Made by a program: the position numbers and the translations under genes | Origin: Glaciecola sp965660815 | GTDB lineage: Bacteria > Pseudomonadota > Gammaproteobacteria > Enterobacterales > Alteromonadaceae | Length of the DNA: 64,000 bases | Assembly (NCBI GenBank): GCA_965660815.1 | Contig: CBFIBG010000013.1 | Location: 44,885-108,884, forward strand | Direction: 5' to 3' | Notes under the pieces: model-generated | What the model was told of the DNA's origin: nothing | Database searches by the model: none | The model's input: the letters and a program-made list of their open reading frames with translations, nothing else | Shown: piece after piece, positions 1-8,392 of the stretch | How the letters are laid out: each line of letters opens with the position of its first letter | Numbering within the stretch: position 1 is the stretch's first letter

Positions 1-284
1 ATGGCTTTTTCGTAACTGTTCATACTCGAGCTTTTATCTTTAACTTCGTCAAGTATGGCTAAAGCTTCAGCCACGTCACCTTTGTCCGCAGTATCTTGTG
101 CTCGAGCAAGTTGCTCATACACTCTCGACCTTAGAGCAGGCGTTCGTCTAGTTTCGCGCTCGCCTAAATTAGTGGCTTGTGCCTTAGCGTCTGCAACGAC
201 CAAATCAATTGGAACAAAACCTGCCAATGTAAGACACATTATAAGGCACATACATAAGCAAGAAAATTGGGAAATAATGCGCAT
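1..284 (-). CDS. TPR-type protein of the TonB2 cluster (partial, runs off left edge)
   Basis: Only about 94 N-terminal residues are visible; the gene continues beyond base 1. After a hydrophobic segment (residues about 10–30) comes a charged helical stretch (YEQLARAQDTADKGDVAEA) of the kind seen in tetratricopeptide repeats. A TPR protein is the usual last gene of DUF3450–TtpC–ExbB–ExbD–TonB clusters in Alteromonadales, where it is thought to act as an exported partner of the TonB machinery. I chose the ATG at 284 because AGGA (minus strand, 296–293) sits 8 nt upstream; the ATG at 293 would leave no room for a ribosome binding site. The tonB stop is at 295, so translation is probably coupled. 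The TPR assignment rests on context and a short sequence. Confidence 0.72.
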   Translation of the reverse strand, partial: MRIISQFSCLCMCLIMCLTLAGFVPIDLVVADAKAQATNLGERETRRTPALRSRVYEQLARAQDTADKGDVAEALAILDEVKDKSSSMNSYEKA

Positions 285-294
285 ATAATTCATC

Positions 295-900
295 CTAATT
301 TAATTCAAATGTAATGCGATTTTGAACACCAGCTACGGGTGTCGGTTCGCCGTTTATTACTCGAGGTTTGTATTTAAACTTAACCACGGCATCTAGAGCT
401 GCCCGCTCAAATATCCCTTCAGGACTTGCTTCGATAACGATAGGATCAATTACCGCACCCGTTTCATTAACCGTAAATTCAACAATCACGTAGCCCTGTA
501 TCCCGCGCTGCATTGCTCTGCGTGGATAAACTGCCTGTACTTTTGTAATTGGCACGTACTCACCATCACCAGAATCCAGTGCTAACCCGCCATCTAGCGC
601 AACGTCACCGCCCATGTCTGCGGCAAAATCCATTCCTCCTTGGCCCCCGTCGGGAGTGCTTGCTTCCATTGGAGGAGCTTCCATTTGCGGAGGTGGCTCT
701 TGAGGTTTAGGTGGCTTACGAGGCTTCCTGTCTTTCTGTTGGACTTGTTGTTCCTGTTGAACTCGAACAAAGTCCAACACTTTACCCTGTGCCGGTTCCG
801 TCAAGCTCGTATCGCCTGATGCAATAAGTGCTTGCATTAAAAAAAATAAGCCTAAAGTAATGAAGCCTGCTACGAATATGGCAATTAAATAGCGAAACAT
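295..900 (-). CDS. tonB: TonB family energy-transducing protein (TonB2-like)
   Basis: 201 residues. It carries inner-membrane proton-motive energy to outer-membrane TonB-dependent receptors. Visible parts are one N-terminal membrane segment (residues about 5–27), a short proline-rich spacer (PRKPPKPQEPPP, about 60–80) and a C-terminal TonB domain (about 115–201) with the conserved YPRRAMQRGIQGYVIVEF segment. The spacer is short, as in TonB2 proteins and unlike the longer E. coli TonB. The gene starts only a few bases after the exbD stop and is followed at once by the TPR gene, so it is inside an operon. The sequence does not say which receptors it serves. Confidence 0.93.
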   Translation of the reverse strand: MFRYLIAIFVAGFITLGLFFLMQALIASGDTSLTEPAQGKVLDFVRVQQEQQVQQKDRKPRKPPKPQEPPPQMEAPPMEASTPDGGQGGMDFAADMGGDVALDGGLALDSGDGEYVPITKVQAVYPRRAMQRGIQGYVIVEFTVNETGAVIDPIVIEASPEGIFERAALDAVVKFKYKPRVINGEPTPVAGVQNRITFELN

Positions 901-903
901 AAT

Positions 904-1308
904 CTACTCTTCAGTAGCGACAGCAGCGTCGTCAATACCAGCAGCTCGGGTGGCGTCCAACACTTTCATCAGCATTTCAGTGGTAGATTTTTTATCTGCT
1001 TGGATCACCACTCCACCCTGAGGATTTTCGGCATGCAATCGTTCAATATTAGCCTGGACCGCTCTTACGTCTACTCTGCGTTTGTTAATCCAGACTTCGT
1101 TGTTAGCGCTAATGGCCACCAAAATACTCGCTTTGTCTTTTTTCACCGCGGTCGACGCTTCTGGTCTGTTTACATCAATGCCTGCTTCTTTCACAAAAGA
1201 GGCAGTAACAATAAAGAATATCAGCATAATAAAAACAACATCGAGCATTGGAGTCATATCGATATTTGCTTCTTCCTCGTCCATCAAATTTTGAAAATGT
1301 TGCTTCAT
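904..1308 (-). CDS. exbD: ExbD/TolR family biopolymer transport protein
   Basis: 134 residues, the normal ExbD length. A short cytoplasmic N-terminus leads into the signature MTPMLDVVFIMLIFF membrane helix (about 18–40), whose Asp is the proton-carrying residue in the family, followed by a periplasmic ExbD domain. It forms the proton channel complex with ExbB to energise TonB. The start has a strong GAGGA ribosome site 7 nt upstream. It lies between exbB and tonB in the same direction. Confidence 0.95.
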   Translation of the reverse strand: MKQHFQNLMDEEEANIDMTPMLDVVFIMLIFFIVTASFVKEAGIDVNRPEASTAVKKDKASILVAISANNEVWINKRRVDVRAVQANIERLHAENPQGGVVIQADKKSTTEMLMKVLDATRAAGIDDAAVATEE

Positions 1309-1368
1309 AATTTTTCCTCAACACTACGGCTATTATTCATATTACAGCCGTATTTAATTATTGTTTGC

Positions 1369-1896
1369 CTAACCGAGCTGCCTATCAAGCGGAAGTGCCT
1401 CTTCCAAATGGGTTCGTTCTGCTTTAGAGCTTCGCATTAGCCATGCAGACGCAAATACCCCTGACAAGGCACCTACCATTCCCGCCATTGTAGGAATAGT
1501 GGCTTTGGATACACCAGATGCCATAGAGCGAGCATTACCACCGCCAGATATCGCCATGACATCAAACACCTCAATCATCCCAGTTACGGTTCCCATCAAT
1601 CCCAATAAAGGACACAGAGCAACGAGCGCTTGGATAATTGGAATTGTGCCGGTAAGGCTCATAGTCAAACGTGAAATGTAAGCTTGTCTAATTTGCTCAG
1701 CATTCCAAGATGAACGTTCCTTTCGTCGCATCCACATTTCAACTACGTCTTTCTTCAGTTTTTTGTGCGTAATTTGGATGTACATCACTCTTTCTAAAAT
1801 GAGTAACCACATCACAAATATAAGGACACCAATGGCTTTTAAAACACCACCACCGGTTTCCGTAAAATCTCTAATTGCTTCGAATAATTCTAGCAT
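1369..1896 (-). CDS. exbB: MotA/TolQ/ExbB proton channel protein (ExbB2-like)
   Basis: 175 residues, a short ExbB typical of TonB2 systems. Three membrane segments are visible (about 15–37, 90–112, 135–157). The family core includes the PLLGLMGTVTGMIEVF block, followed by the small-residue-rich GGGNARSMASGVSKA segment. It is expected to form the pentameric channel around ExbD helices. It follows the larger TtpC-like gene by 14 nt with a clear AGGGAGG ribosome site. Two MotA/TolQ/ExbB-type proteins side by side is the signature arrangement of TonB2 clusters. Confidence 0.93.
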   Translation of the reverse strand: MLELFEAIRDFTETGGGVLKAIGVLIFVMWLLILERVMYIQITHKKLKKDVVEMWMRRKERSSWNAEQIRQAYISRLTMSLTGTIPIIQALVALCPLLGLMGTVTGMIEVFDVMAISGGGNARSMASGVSKATIPTMAGMVGALSGVFASAWLMRSSKAERTHLEEALPLDRQLG

Positions 1897-1910
1897 TAAA
1901 GCCTCCCTTT

Positions 1911-3320
1911 CTATTTTGGAGAGCTTGAGCCAAGTTTCTCAGCGCGTTCTGCAATCACACCACTTGCCTGTTCTTGTAAAATGTACACGATGTTTTTACT
2001 ACGAGTATTTAACATAGCGTATAACAGGGTGGTAGGAATGGCGACAACTAGGCCAAGCACAGTCGTGACAAGTGCGGTTGATATACCACCGGCCATTAGT
2101 TTAGGGTCACCCGTACCAAATAATGTAATCTGCTGGAAGGTTACGATCATGCCCGTTACCGTTCCAAGAAGACCCATCAAAGGAGCGACAACGGAGATAA
2201 TTTTAATAATTGTTAAGAACCGACTCAGCTTTGGCATTTCGCCTAAAATCGCTTCTGTTAAGTGAAGCTCCAATGCTTCAACGTCTGCATGCGGATATTT
2301 ATCTCTCACTTGCAACACGCGGCCCAGAGGGTTGTTATCTTTAATCTTGTCTGATTTAAGTTGAGAATTAACTTTTGTTCTTATCAGAGTCAAACTAATA
2401 ATTCTCTCAAGCGATAATAAAAGAGCAACGGCGCCAACGGCTAGTATGATATAACCAACTAAACCACCCTGCTCTACTTTTTCTTTCAAGCTGGGCGCCT
2501 GAACCAACAATGCCAAAATAGAACCACCCGTTGGATCTAAACCAAATCTGACGATCTCGCCATTCGAATTTTCAATCGCTGATGCGGTATCTAAGAAGCG
2601 GTCTGCAGGCTGTCTAATAAGTTCAGCAACTGTGCCTGTGGTGGAGTTATATTCTAGATATTTGCCATCAGCAACAAGCGCGAATGGCCCAACGCGTGTG
2701 ACTTCTTTTTCTACCTTTTCACCGTCTGATTCGACCACTCCGGTGTTAAACGTCGTTACTTTGCCAGATTCTGTCATTTCTCTTTGTATTTCAAACCAAA
2801 CTCTTTCTATCTCTTCGATTGAGGCCAGTTTAGATGAAGAGCCCATGGATTGAGCCATTTGATCTAAAAAGTCTGAACGGCCTGGTATTTGAGCACTGAT
2901 GACAGAGTTCATGAATTTATTTTTAGTATCTCCAGCAACTTGCTGTAGAACACCAAATAGCTCTTTTAGTGAACCTAAACGCACATCCAATGCGCCGTTT
3001 AAATCGCCTAACTTAAATTCATTTTCTTCGAATTGTGTTTCTAGACGCTCTGACTCAAGAAGCATGGCATCTCGCCTCGCCCTCGTTTCTCTTAAAATTC
3101 TGTCTTGTTCTGCTCGTGCTGCAATAAACTCAGCTTCGCGCATTTGGTTTTGTTGTGACTGCGCAAATTTGCCCTCTTCAAGTTGTTGAAGAAGCGCGTC
3201 GAGATCTAATGCTTTTTCATTTTCTTGTTGAGCAGAAGCAACAGACGAAAGGCTCAATGCAAGCAACATAACTGAAGTAGATTTTATTGCTATTTTGACC
3301 AAAGGTTTAATAAATTGCAT
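1911..3320 (-). CDS. ttpC: TtpC-like MotA/TolQ/ExbB protein with periplasmic coiled-coil extension
   Basis: 469 residues. A signal peptide (residues 1–30, ending near SVASAQQ) is followed by a long charged, probably coiled-coil periplasmic region (about 40–270) and a C-terminal ExbB-like domain with three membrane helices; the PLMGLLGTVTGMIVTF block is near residue 385. This matches TtpC of vibrios, an extra component required for TonB2-dependent transport. It sits between the DUF3450 gene and exbB with no room for a separate promoter. The symbol is assigned by architecture and position. Confidence 0.88.
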   Translation of the reverse strand: MQFIKPLVKIAIKSTSVMLLALSLSSVASAQQENEKALDLDALLQQLEEGKFAQSQQNQMREAEFIAARAEQDRILRETRARRDAMLLESERLETQFEENEFKLGDLNGALDVRLGSLKELFGVLQQVAGDTKNKFMNSVISAQIPGRSDFLDQMAQSMGSSSKLASIEEIERVWFEIQREMTESGKVTTFNTGVVESDGEKVEKEVTRVGPFALVADGKYLEYNSTTGTVAELIRQPADRFLDTASAIENSNGEIVRFGLDPTGGSILALLVQAPSLKEKVEQGGLVGYIILAVGAVALLLSLERIISLTLIRTKVNSQLKSDKIKDNNPLGRVLQVRDKYPHADVEALELHLTEAILGEMPKLSRFLTIIKIISVVAPLMGLLGTVTGMIVTFQQITLFGTGDPKLMAGGISTALVTTVLGLVVAIPTTLLYAMLNTRSKNIVYILQEQASGVIAERAEKLGSSSPK

Positions 3321-3341
3321 GTGTTATTTCCTACTTCTTAA

Positions 3342-4118
3342 TTAATCGGTCGTGGCGACGGGCACCATAATAAGGTTTGGTGCAAGTTGTTTCTTGGCCA
3401 TTCTCAAGCCTTTTGTTATTTGTGTTCTATAGCTTGAATCAAGCTCTTCCCATTGGCGAGTCTGTTTATTCCAAACGCCTTGATTACTTCCGTCTCGGGT
3501 TTGATAAATTAAAGCCGTTCTTCCGATACGCAAAAAGTCGACGTCTCTTGGCTGGCTGCCAATCGTGTGCAGACCACTGTATGCTTCGATAGTGCGGCCA
3601 TAATCCATTTCAACTTGGTAAGCTTCCATAACCCGACGGAATTTCTCTGATGGAGCCACGTTCGCTTTATCCATCATTGTCCTTAAGTCAGCTATACGAT
3701 CACTCCTTTCTTGCTCTAGAAAAGGCACGTCCAGCTCTATAAATTGAGCCAGTCCATCGATCATATTGAGCATAAGAGGCGTGATTTGACGCTCGATCAC
3801 ACTCACTTCGTCTATCGCATCATTTAAGTCAATCATCTCTTGCTCTTGATTGGCTATCTGCTTACGCAACTGACCGTTATAAACATCTAGCCCTTCAATC
3901 TCTTTAAGCAGGGTTTTGTAGTCTTGCAACTTAGAATCAATTTGCTGTGTGATCCCATTAATAGTCTGCTGTGTTTGACGCGCAGAATCGTTTATTTCTT
4001 CAGCTTTTTTATTGGCTTCACTTAAATATTCTGACTCTTGAGCCATTAAAGATGTGGATATACCCCCGCAAGCAATACACATAATTGCTGTTGCGAAAAT
4101 GGGACGAAAAACCTTCAT
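3342..4118 (-). CDS. DUF3450 family exported protein
   Basis: 258 residues. An N-terminal signal peptide (about 1–27, ending near SLMAQES) precedes a long helical coiled-coil region (about 30–120) and a C-terminal part containing the DFLRIGRTALIYQT motif typical of DUF3450. The family is almost always the first gene of TonB2–TtpC clusters, and its molecular role is unknown. I place the start at ATG 4118, where AGGA lies 7 nt upstream, rather than at the more distal ATG at 4145. It is the first gene of the operon and lies just downstream of a PhoB-box-like promoter. Confidence 0.87.
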   Translation of the reverse strand: MKVFRPIFATAIMCIACGGISTSLMAQESEYLSEANKKAEEINDSARQTQQTINGITQQIDSKLQDYKTLLKEIEGLDVYNGQLRKQIANQEQEMIDLNDAIDEVSVIERQITPLMLNMIDGLAQFIELDVPFLEQERSDRIADLRTMMDKANVAPSEKFRRVMEAYQVEMDYGRTIEAYSGLHTIGSQPRDVDFLRIGRTALIYQTRDGSNQGVWNKQTRQWEELDSSYRTQITKGLRMAKKQLAPNLIMVPVATTD

Positions 4119-4157
4119 AATGCATTCCTGATCGTGCTTTAACATATGCGCGCTAGG

Positions 4158-4188
4158 ATAGTAAGAATCTATGACAGTTTTATTACAA
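4158..4188 (-). promoter_or_regulatory. Candidate PhoB box and -10 element before the DUF3450–TonB operon
   Basis: On the minus strand, 4188–4171 reads TTGTAATAAAACTGTCAT. These are two 7-bp half-sites 11 bp apart, close to the E. coli Pho-box pattern CTGTCAT-N4-CTGTCAC. A TACTAT hexamer (4163–4158) follows after 7 nt, where a -10 would sit when PhoB replaces the -35. The downstream gene starts at 4118. The second half-site is a strong match and the first is weaker. Confidence 0.6.
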
Positions 4189-4457
4189 ACGAGTAATTTT
4201 TAGATGGGGTCTGTGGTATGAAATTATGCAAAAGCTCAGTTGCTTTGGTGACTCCTCTATGACTATACCTCCTAGAGAAATAAAACAATAAGCTATGAGG
4301 TTAAGCCCTGTCTACCGTATTCTCTTCATGAAAGGCAATAGCAGAGCTTTCTGTTCTAAGTTGTTATCCCAACAGCACATATAAAAGACCGACAAGCAGC
4401 TAGACTGCCCATCACAGGACCGATGAAACGGCTACGAGGTTATTATTTAAGAAGATA
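4189..4457. other. Intergenic stretch between pstS and the TonB operon
   Basis: Together with the Pho-box region this separates pstS (stop at 4458) from the DUF3450 gene. I see no convincing open reading frame and no strong T-tailed hairpin after pstS, so read-through from pstS into the TonB operon cannot be excluded. Confidence 0.5.
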
Positions 4458-5510
4458 TTACTGACTAGTTAACAGCATTTGTTGCTGCTTGAGTTGCATT
4501 CTCTTAGAAATCGAAAAGTATCCATTTTCAGCCACGATCGCTTGCCCTTCTTCGGACAAAACAAACTTCAAGAAAGTCTGCTCCAATGCGGAAAGTGGCT
4601 GTTTCGGCTCTTTATTAACGATCAGATACAAAAATCGGGTGTATGGATACCTGCTTTCTCTGAGGTTTTCTGGTGTTGGCAATAAGCTAGTATTATTGGT
4701 CTTAATGCCGACAGGCTTCACATTAGAGTTTTGATAACCCAGCGCTGCGTACCCAATTCCGCCTACGCTGGATGCAACACTTTGAACCACTGAAGCAGAA
4801 CTTGGCATCTCATTGACCGTTTTTAAAAAATCTCCATCGCACAGCGCCTTGTTCTTAAATAAGTCATAAGTACCTGATGCAGAATTTCGTCCGTAAAGCT
4901 GTATTTCTTGAGTGCCTCCAAACTTTTCAACGCCTAAATGACTCCACTTAGTCACATCCTTTGCACCTCCACAAAAGCGGGTAGCAGAAAATAAACTGTC
5001 GATTTGATTTAATGTTAATTCTTGCAGAGGGTTGTTTTTTTCCACATAAATCGCGATAGCGTCTATTGCGACAACAAAACTAGTGGGTTCGTAGCCATGT
5101 ACGGATACAAACGCATCGATTTCTTGCTCTGTTAACAATCGTGACATTGGCCCAATAGATGCGGTACCTTGTGTCAATGCTTGGCTAGCCGTCGAAGACC
5201 CGGTGGCTTGAATTTGAAACTTAACGTGGGGGTAAAACTCTTGAAAACGTTGTGCCCATTGCGCCATTAGACCTGCTAAGGTATCAGAACCAATCGACGT
5301 AATGGTTCCATAGACTCCTGGCGTCGACCTGTAATCTAGAGAAATAGAAATATGGTTGTTTAAACTTGCAGGCGCATTATTAATGGTACTTTGCTGCCCA
5401 AACACAAAAGAGCAAGTTAAAAAAAACATCAATGTTGCAACGCCAAGCGAATCAAAACAAGAAACTAGCGCTACTCCTTGCGGTCTAGAAATAGGCACTC
5501 TTTTAATCAT
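4458..5510 (-). CDS. pstS: PstS family phosphate ABC transporter substrate-binding protein
   Basis: 350 residues. It is a periplasmic phosphate-binding protein delivering Pi to an inner-membrane Pst transporter. An N-terminal signal peptide (hydrophobic core about 24–38) is followed by a PBP-like domain with the phosphate-loop patterns GTITSIGSDTLAGLM, ATGSSTASQAL and GRNSASGTYDLF. The start is the ATG at 5510: GAGGA lies 5 nt upstream and the start forms ATGATTAA with the phoR stop, implying coupled translation. The TTG at 5525 is a poorer alternative. No pstC, pstA, pstB or phoU is in the window, so this copy is apart from the membrane transporter genes. Confidence 0.9.
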   Translation of the reverse strand: MIKRVPISRPQGVALVSCFDSLGVATLMFFLTCSFVFGQQSTINNAPASLNNHISISLDYRSTPGVYGTITSIGSDTLAGLMAQWAQRFQEFYPHVKFQIQATGSSTASQALTQGTASIGPMSRLLTEQEIDAFVSVHGYEPTSFVVAIDAIAIYVEKNNPLQELTLNQIDSLFSATRFCGGAKDVTKWSHLGVEKFGGTQEIQLYGRNSASGTYDLFKNKALCDGDFLKTVNEMPSSASVVQSVASSVGGIGYAALGYQNSNVKPVGIKTNNTSLLPTPENLRESRYPYTRFLYLIVNKEPKQPLSALEQTFLKFVLSEEGQAIVAENGYFSISKRMQLKQQQMLLTSQ

Positions 5511-6813
5511 TAGAATCCTCTGCAATTAACTCTTCTGCAATTTTAAAAGAAAAAACACTCCCTTTACCAACAACACTTTTAACGTCTAGACTTGTATTAT
5601 GGTGATGCAAAACGTGCTTAACAATCGAAAGGCCCAGACCAGAACCACCCGTTTTGCGTGATCGAGCCTTATCCACTCTATAAAATCTTTCGGTAAGGCG
5701 CCGAAGATGTTTATCTTCAATTCCGTCACCATCATCGGTCACAGAGAACAATGCAAAATTGGCCACTTGCTTCCATTCTACCTCAATTTTTCCGTTATCG
5801 GGTGTATAGTGAATCGCGTTAAATACTAAATTAGAACAAGCGCTACGAAGTTCTGTCTCTACGCCATATATATGAAGGTTAGCATCAATTTTAAAGGTAA
5901 TTTGATGATGTTTTTGTTTATTAAGTGCATCGGCTTCTAGTCGTATTTGTTCGAACATTTGAGGCATATCTATGACATTTTCAAAAATTCTGTCAGATGA
6001 TGATTCTATCCTCGATAAAATCAAAAGATCTTCAATTAGAGTTTGCATCCTTCTCGTTTGTGAGCCCATTTCAGACAAGGCTTTAGACACTATGGGAGGT
6101 TGTTCAGATGTACTGGTTTCAAGGACTTCCAGATAGCCATTGATTACAGTCAATGGCGTCTTTAATTCATGCGACACATTGGCGACAAAGTCTTTTCGCA
6201 TTTCTTCTAACTGAGATACTCTAGAAATATCTCGGATAATTAGCAGTAGCTGGTCTTCTCCATATTCCATCACCCTATACTCAAATACTTTATTTGGGTT
6301 AGTAGGTGCAGGGACTTCAATGGGATGACGAAAATCTCCAGCATGAAGAAACTCGATAAAAATAGGATGGCGAATTAAGTTATCTATTCTTCTGCCGTTG
6401 TCATCAGGCCATTTCAAACCAAGCTCAATACGTGCATTTTTATTACACCAAATAATTCTAGCCTGCTTATTTATAACCACAATGGCATCGGGTAAAGCTT
6501 CCGAACCCTCCCTAAATCGCTTTATAAGCTCGCCCAAGTTCTTCCGTTTACTGCGGTTTCTGCGTTGAAGATAATACACCCCCTCATATATATGATGCCA
6601 AATCCCTGATGCTTGCGGGGGAGTCATAGCTCGACTTTGCCAAAGCCATCTAGTAAGACGATACAGGTGAAAGTAATTTGAACCAATTAAAACAACTAAA
6701 GCAATGATCAGAGTCAGCGTTAATTGATCAATAAAAAAACCAAATGCGACCACCACAAATATGAAAATGGCAAGTCTTAAAAGCGTTCGTGACCACGATT
6801 GGGGGTAATACAT
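5503..6813 (-). CDS. phoR: Phosphate regulon sensor histidine kinase PhoR
   Basis: 436 residues. Two close N-terminal membrane helices (about 10–30 and 31–48) without a large periplasmic loop, a PAS domain (about 100–200), a HisKA dimerisation domain with NVSHELKTPLTVINGYLE (phospho-acceptor His215) and a HATPase domain with GSGLGLSIVKHVL near the end match E. coli PhoR. It senses phosphate status, probably through the Pst transporter and PhoU, and phosphorylates PhoB. It lies 23 nt after phoB and overlaps the pstS start by 8 nt. Confidence 0.95.
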   Translation of the reverse strand: MYYPQSWSRTLLRLAIFIFVVVAFGFFIDQLTLTLIIALVVLIGSNYFHLYRLTRWLWQSRAMTPPQASGIWHHIYEGVYYLQRRNRSKRKNLGELIKRFREGSEALPDAIVVINKQARIIWCNKNARIELGLKWPDDNGRRIDNLIRHPIFIEFLHAGDFRHPIEVPAPTNPNKVFEYRVMEYGEDQLLLIIRDISRVSQLEEMRKDFVANVSHELKTPLTVINGYLEVLETSTSEQPPIVSKALSEMGSQTRRMQTLIEDLLILSRIESSSDRIFENVIDMPQMFEQIRLEADALNKQKHHQITFKIDANLHIYGVETELRSACSNLVFNAIHYTPDNGKIEVEWKQVANFALFSVTDDGDGIEDKHLRRLTERFYRVDKARSRKTGGSGLGLSIVKHVLHHHNTSLDVKSVVGKGSVFSFKIAEELIAEDSND

Positions 6814-6836
6814 TTAAAAGGCTGTTATTTTTTATG

Positions 6837-7526
6837 TCATGATTTTACTGAAAAACGGTAACCCGATCCTCTAACGGTTTGGATCATACTATCATGGCCA
6901 TTGCTTGAAATCGCTTTTCTTAGGCGTCTGATATGAACATCCACAGTGCGATCTTCTACGTAAACATTAGTCCCCCAAACATTGTCAAGCAATTGTTCCC
7001 GACTATACACACGCTCTGGATGAGTCATAAAAAAGTGCAGTAATTTAAATTCCGTCGGTCCCATGTCGATAGGTTGGTCATGACTGGTGACTCTGTGGGA
7101 AACGGGTTCAAGTACTAAACCATCAAATTCAATGGGCTCTTCTTTAGATGTGGGGGTAACTCTACGCATGACCGCTTTTATGCGTGCTACTAACTCTTTT
7201 GGCGAGAAGGGCTTTGTCACATAATCATCAGCACCTGCTTCAAGACCACGTATTTTATCGTCTTCTTCACTACGTGCAGTGAGCATAATAACTGGTATCT
7301 CTTTTGCAAACTCATGTTGTTTGAGTTTTTTAGCAAGCTGAACACCGCTGCCACCAGGCAACATCCAATCTAATAAGATGAGATCAGGGTAAGGTTCACA
7401 AATTTTTTCTAAGCCTACGTCGTAATCTTCAGCTTCTACAACATTAAAACCTGACTGCTCCAATACAAAGCTCAACATATCCCTAATCGGAGCCTCATCT
7501 TCTACTAATAGAATAGTTCGTGACAT
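6837..7526 (-). CDS. phoB: Phosphate regulon response regulator PhoB
   Basis: 229 residues from the chosen start. The receiver domain (about 1–120) has the acidic pair in LVEDE and the phospho-acceptor Asp53 in LILLDWMLPGG. The OmpR/PhoB winged-helix domain (about 130–227) ends with DVHIRRLRKAI and TVRGSGYRF. The ATG at 7526 gives MSRTILLVEDE, matching the family N-terminus; an in-frame ATG at 7547 would add seven basic residues. A PhoB box upstream predicts autoregulation, as in E. coli phoBR. Confidence 0.95.
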   Translation of the reverse strand: MSRTILLVEDEAPIRDMLSFVLEQSGFNVVEAEDYDVGLEKICEPYPDLILLDWMLPGGSGVQLAKKLKQHEFAKEIPVIMLTARSEEDDKIRGLEAGADDYVTKPFSPKELVARIKAVMRRVTPTSKEEPIEFDGLVLEPVSHRVTSHDQPIDMGPTEFKLLHFFMTHPERVYSREQLLDNVWGTNVYVEDRTVDVHIRRLRKAISSNGHDSMIQTVRGSGYRFSVKS

Positions 7527-7560
7527 TTTCTTTTTTACTCGTGGCATAAAAATTTGTCCG

Positions 7561-7595
7561 TATTATTAGAGGCATGTGTGACAGTTTTATGAAAC
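7561..7595 (-). promoter_or_regulatory. PhoB box and -10 element of the phoB–phoR–pstS operon
   Basis: On the minus strand, 7595–7578 reads GTTTCATAAAACTGTCAC, an excellent fit to the Pho-box pattern CTGTCAT-N4-CTGTCAC; the second half-site and spacer are near identical to consensus. A TAATAAT stretch (7568–7562) follows about 9 nt later as the likely -10. The phoB start lies about 35–50 nt further on. Confidence 0.75.
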
Positions 7596-8035
7596 ATATG
7601 AGGAAATAAGTCAAGAAATGAATTTTGGCTAAGTGAATTATAGGGTTGGAAATCGATATTTATTCTTAGTTTGATTAAGTATGTGCGTGGTTGGAACAGA
7701 TTTTATTAACGATCTTAAATCGGCCAAAATGCCAACGAAAGACATAGCATACGAAAGGTCATTTATTCAATCATCCGGTGGCGGAGGGAAGTAAATGTTT
7801 TTGCCTTGTGTGGTGCACATACACTCAAACTGTAGACTTTAATATTGTTTGATAAAATGTTTGTTATGGTTTCTTATTCGCTCACACTCATTTTTAAAAG
7901 AAGAAAAACAGTAGAGATTTAAACTTGAATGAAATTCAAATCGTTAGTGGTGCGAGCGAATTATCATAAGGTGAGGAAAAACATGTCATAAACCAGTTTC
8001 TGCACCAACCCAATAAAATATAAGGATTAGTATAA
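7596..8035. other. Intergenic region upstream of phoB and of the 70-residue gene
   Basis: About 440 bases without a supported gene. It is AT-rich and contains only short frames, for example a 21-codon ATG frame near 7728 without a ribosome site. A weak Pho-like half-site (TGTCATAAAC, near 7985) lies just before the small gene at 8036. Confidence 0.45.
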
Positions 8036-8248
8036 ATGGTTAATAAAATTTTTATCAAGTTATCCGTTCTTAGATTAACTACACTAGTTTTCCTAATTGC
8101 CATCACCTATGCAGTAATGTTGGTTTCGAACTCTGAATTTGGTCGAAATCTAGAAAATTATTTAATCGCATTTTTCTTTTGTGTAGCTTTTTGGTTTTGT
8201 TATTTCTTTGGCAGTGAGCAAACAAAACGTGACGGCGAAGATTCCTAA
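8036..8248 (+). CDS. Small two-helix membrane protein, function unknown
   Basis: 70 residues with two predicted membrane segments (about 10–32 and 43–60) and a short charged C-terminus (SEQTKRDGEDS). An AGGA ribosome site lies 9 nt before the ATG. I do not recognise a family. It stands alone between phoB and a decayed toxin–antitoxin module. Its stop is only 9 bases from the left arm of a 25-bp inverted repeat. Confidence 0.55.
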   Translation: MVNKIFIKLSVLRLTTLVFLIAITYAVMLVSNSEFGRNLENYLIAFFFCVAFWFCYFFGSEQTKRDGEDS

Positions 8249-8256
8249 ATTAAATG

Positions 8257-8281
8257 GGCTATTTGCATTCTAAGGTTGGAA
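8257..8281 (+). repeat. Left arm of a 25-bp inverted repeat enclosing the TA remnant
   Basis: This 25-bp sequence recurs in inverted orientation at 8847–8871 with a single mismatch (T versus C at the sixth position). The arms enclose about 565 bp holding only the broken toxin–antitoxin genes. I see no transposase and no obvious flanking target duplication. Confidence 0.75.
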
Positions 8282-8392
8282 ATTGAAAATCTGGTAAAAT
8301 GGCGAAAACTCCGTTTTGTGCAAAACTTGGTAGGAATCCTCTGTATAGTTAAAGTCGGCTAAAGACAGAAGCAATCGTTAGTTGAACTCTCA

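Noticed and set aside
1000..1440. 146-residue plus-strand reading frame
   Set aside because: Antisense to exbD and the exbB 3' end, both clearly real.
7984..8001. PhoB box before the 70-residue membrane protein
   Set aside because: Only the first half-site (TGTCAT) is good; the second half matches poorly, so it does not meet the two-half-site standard.
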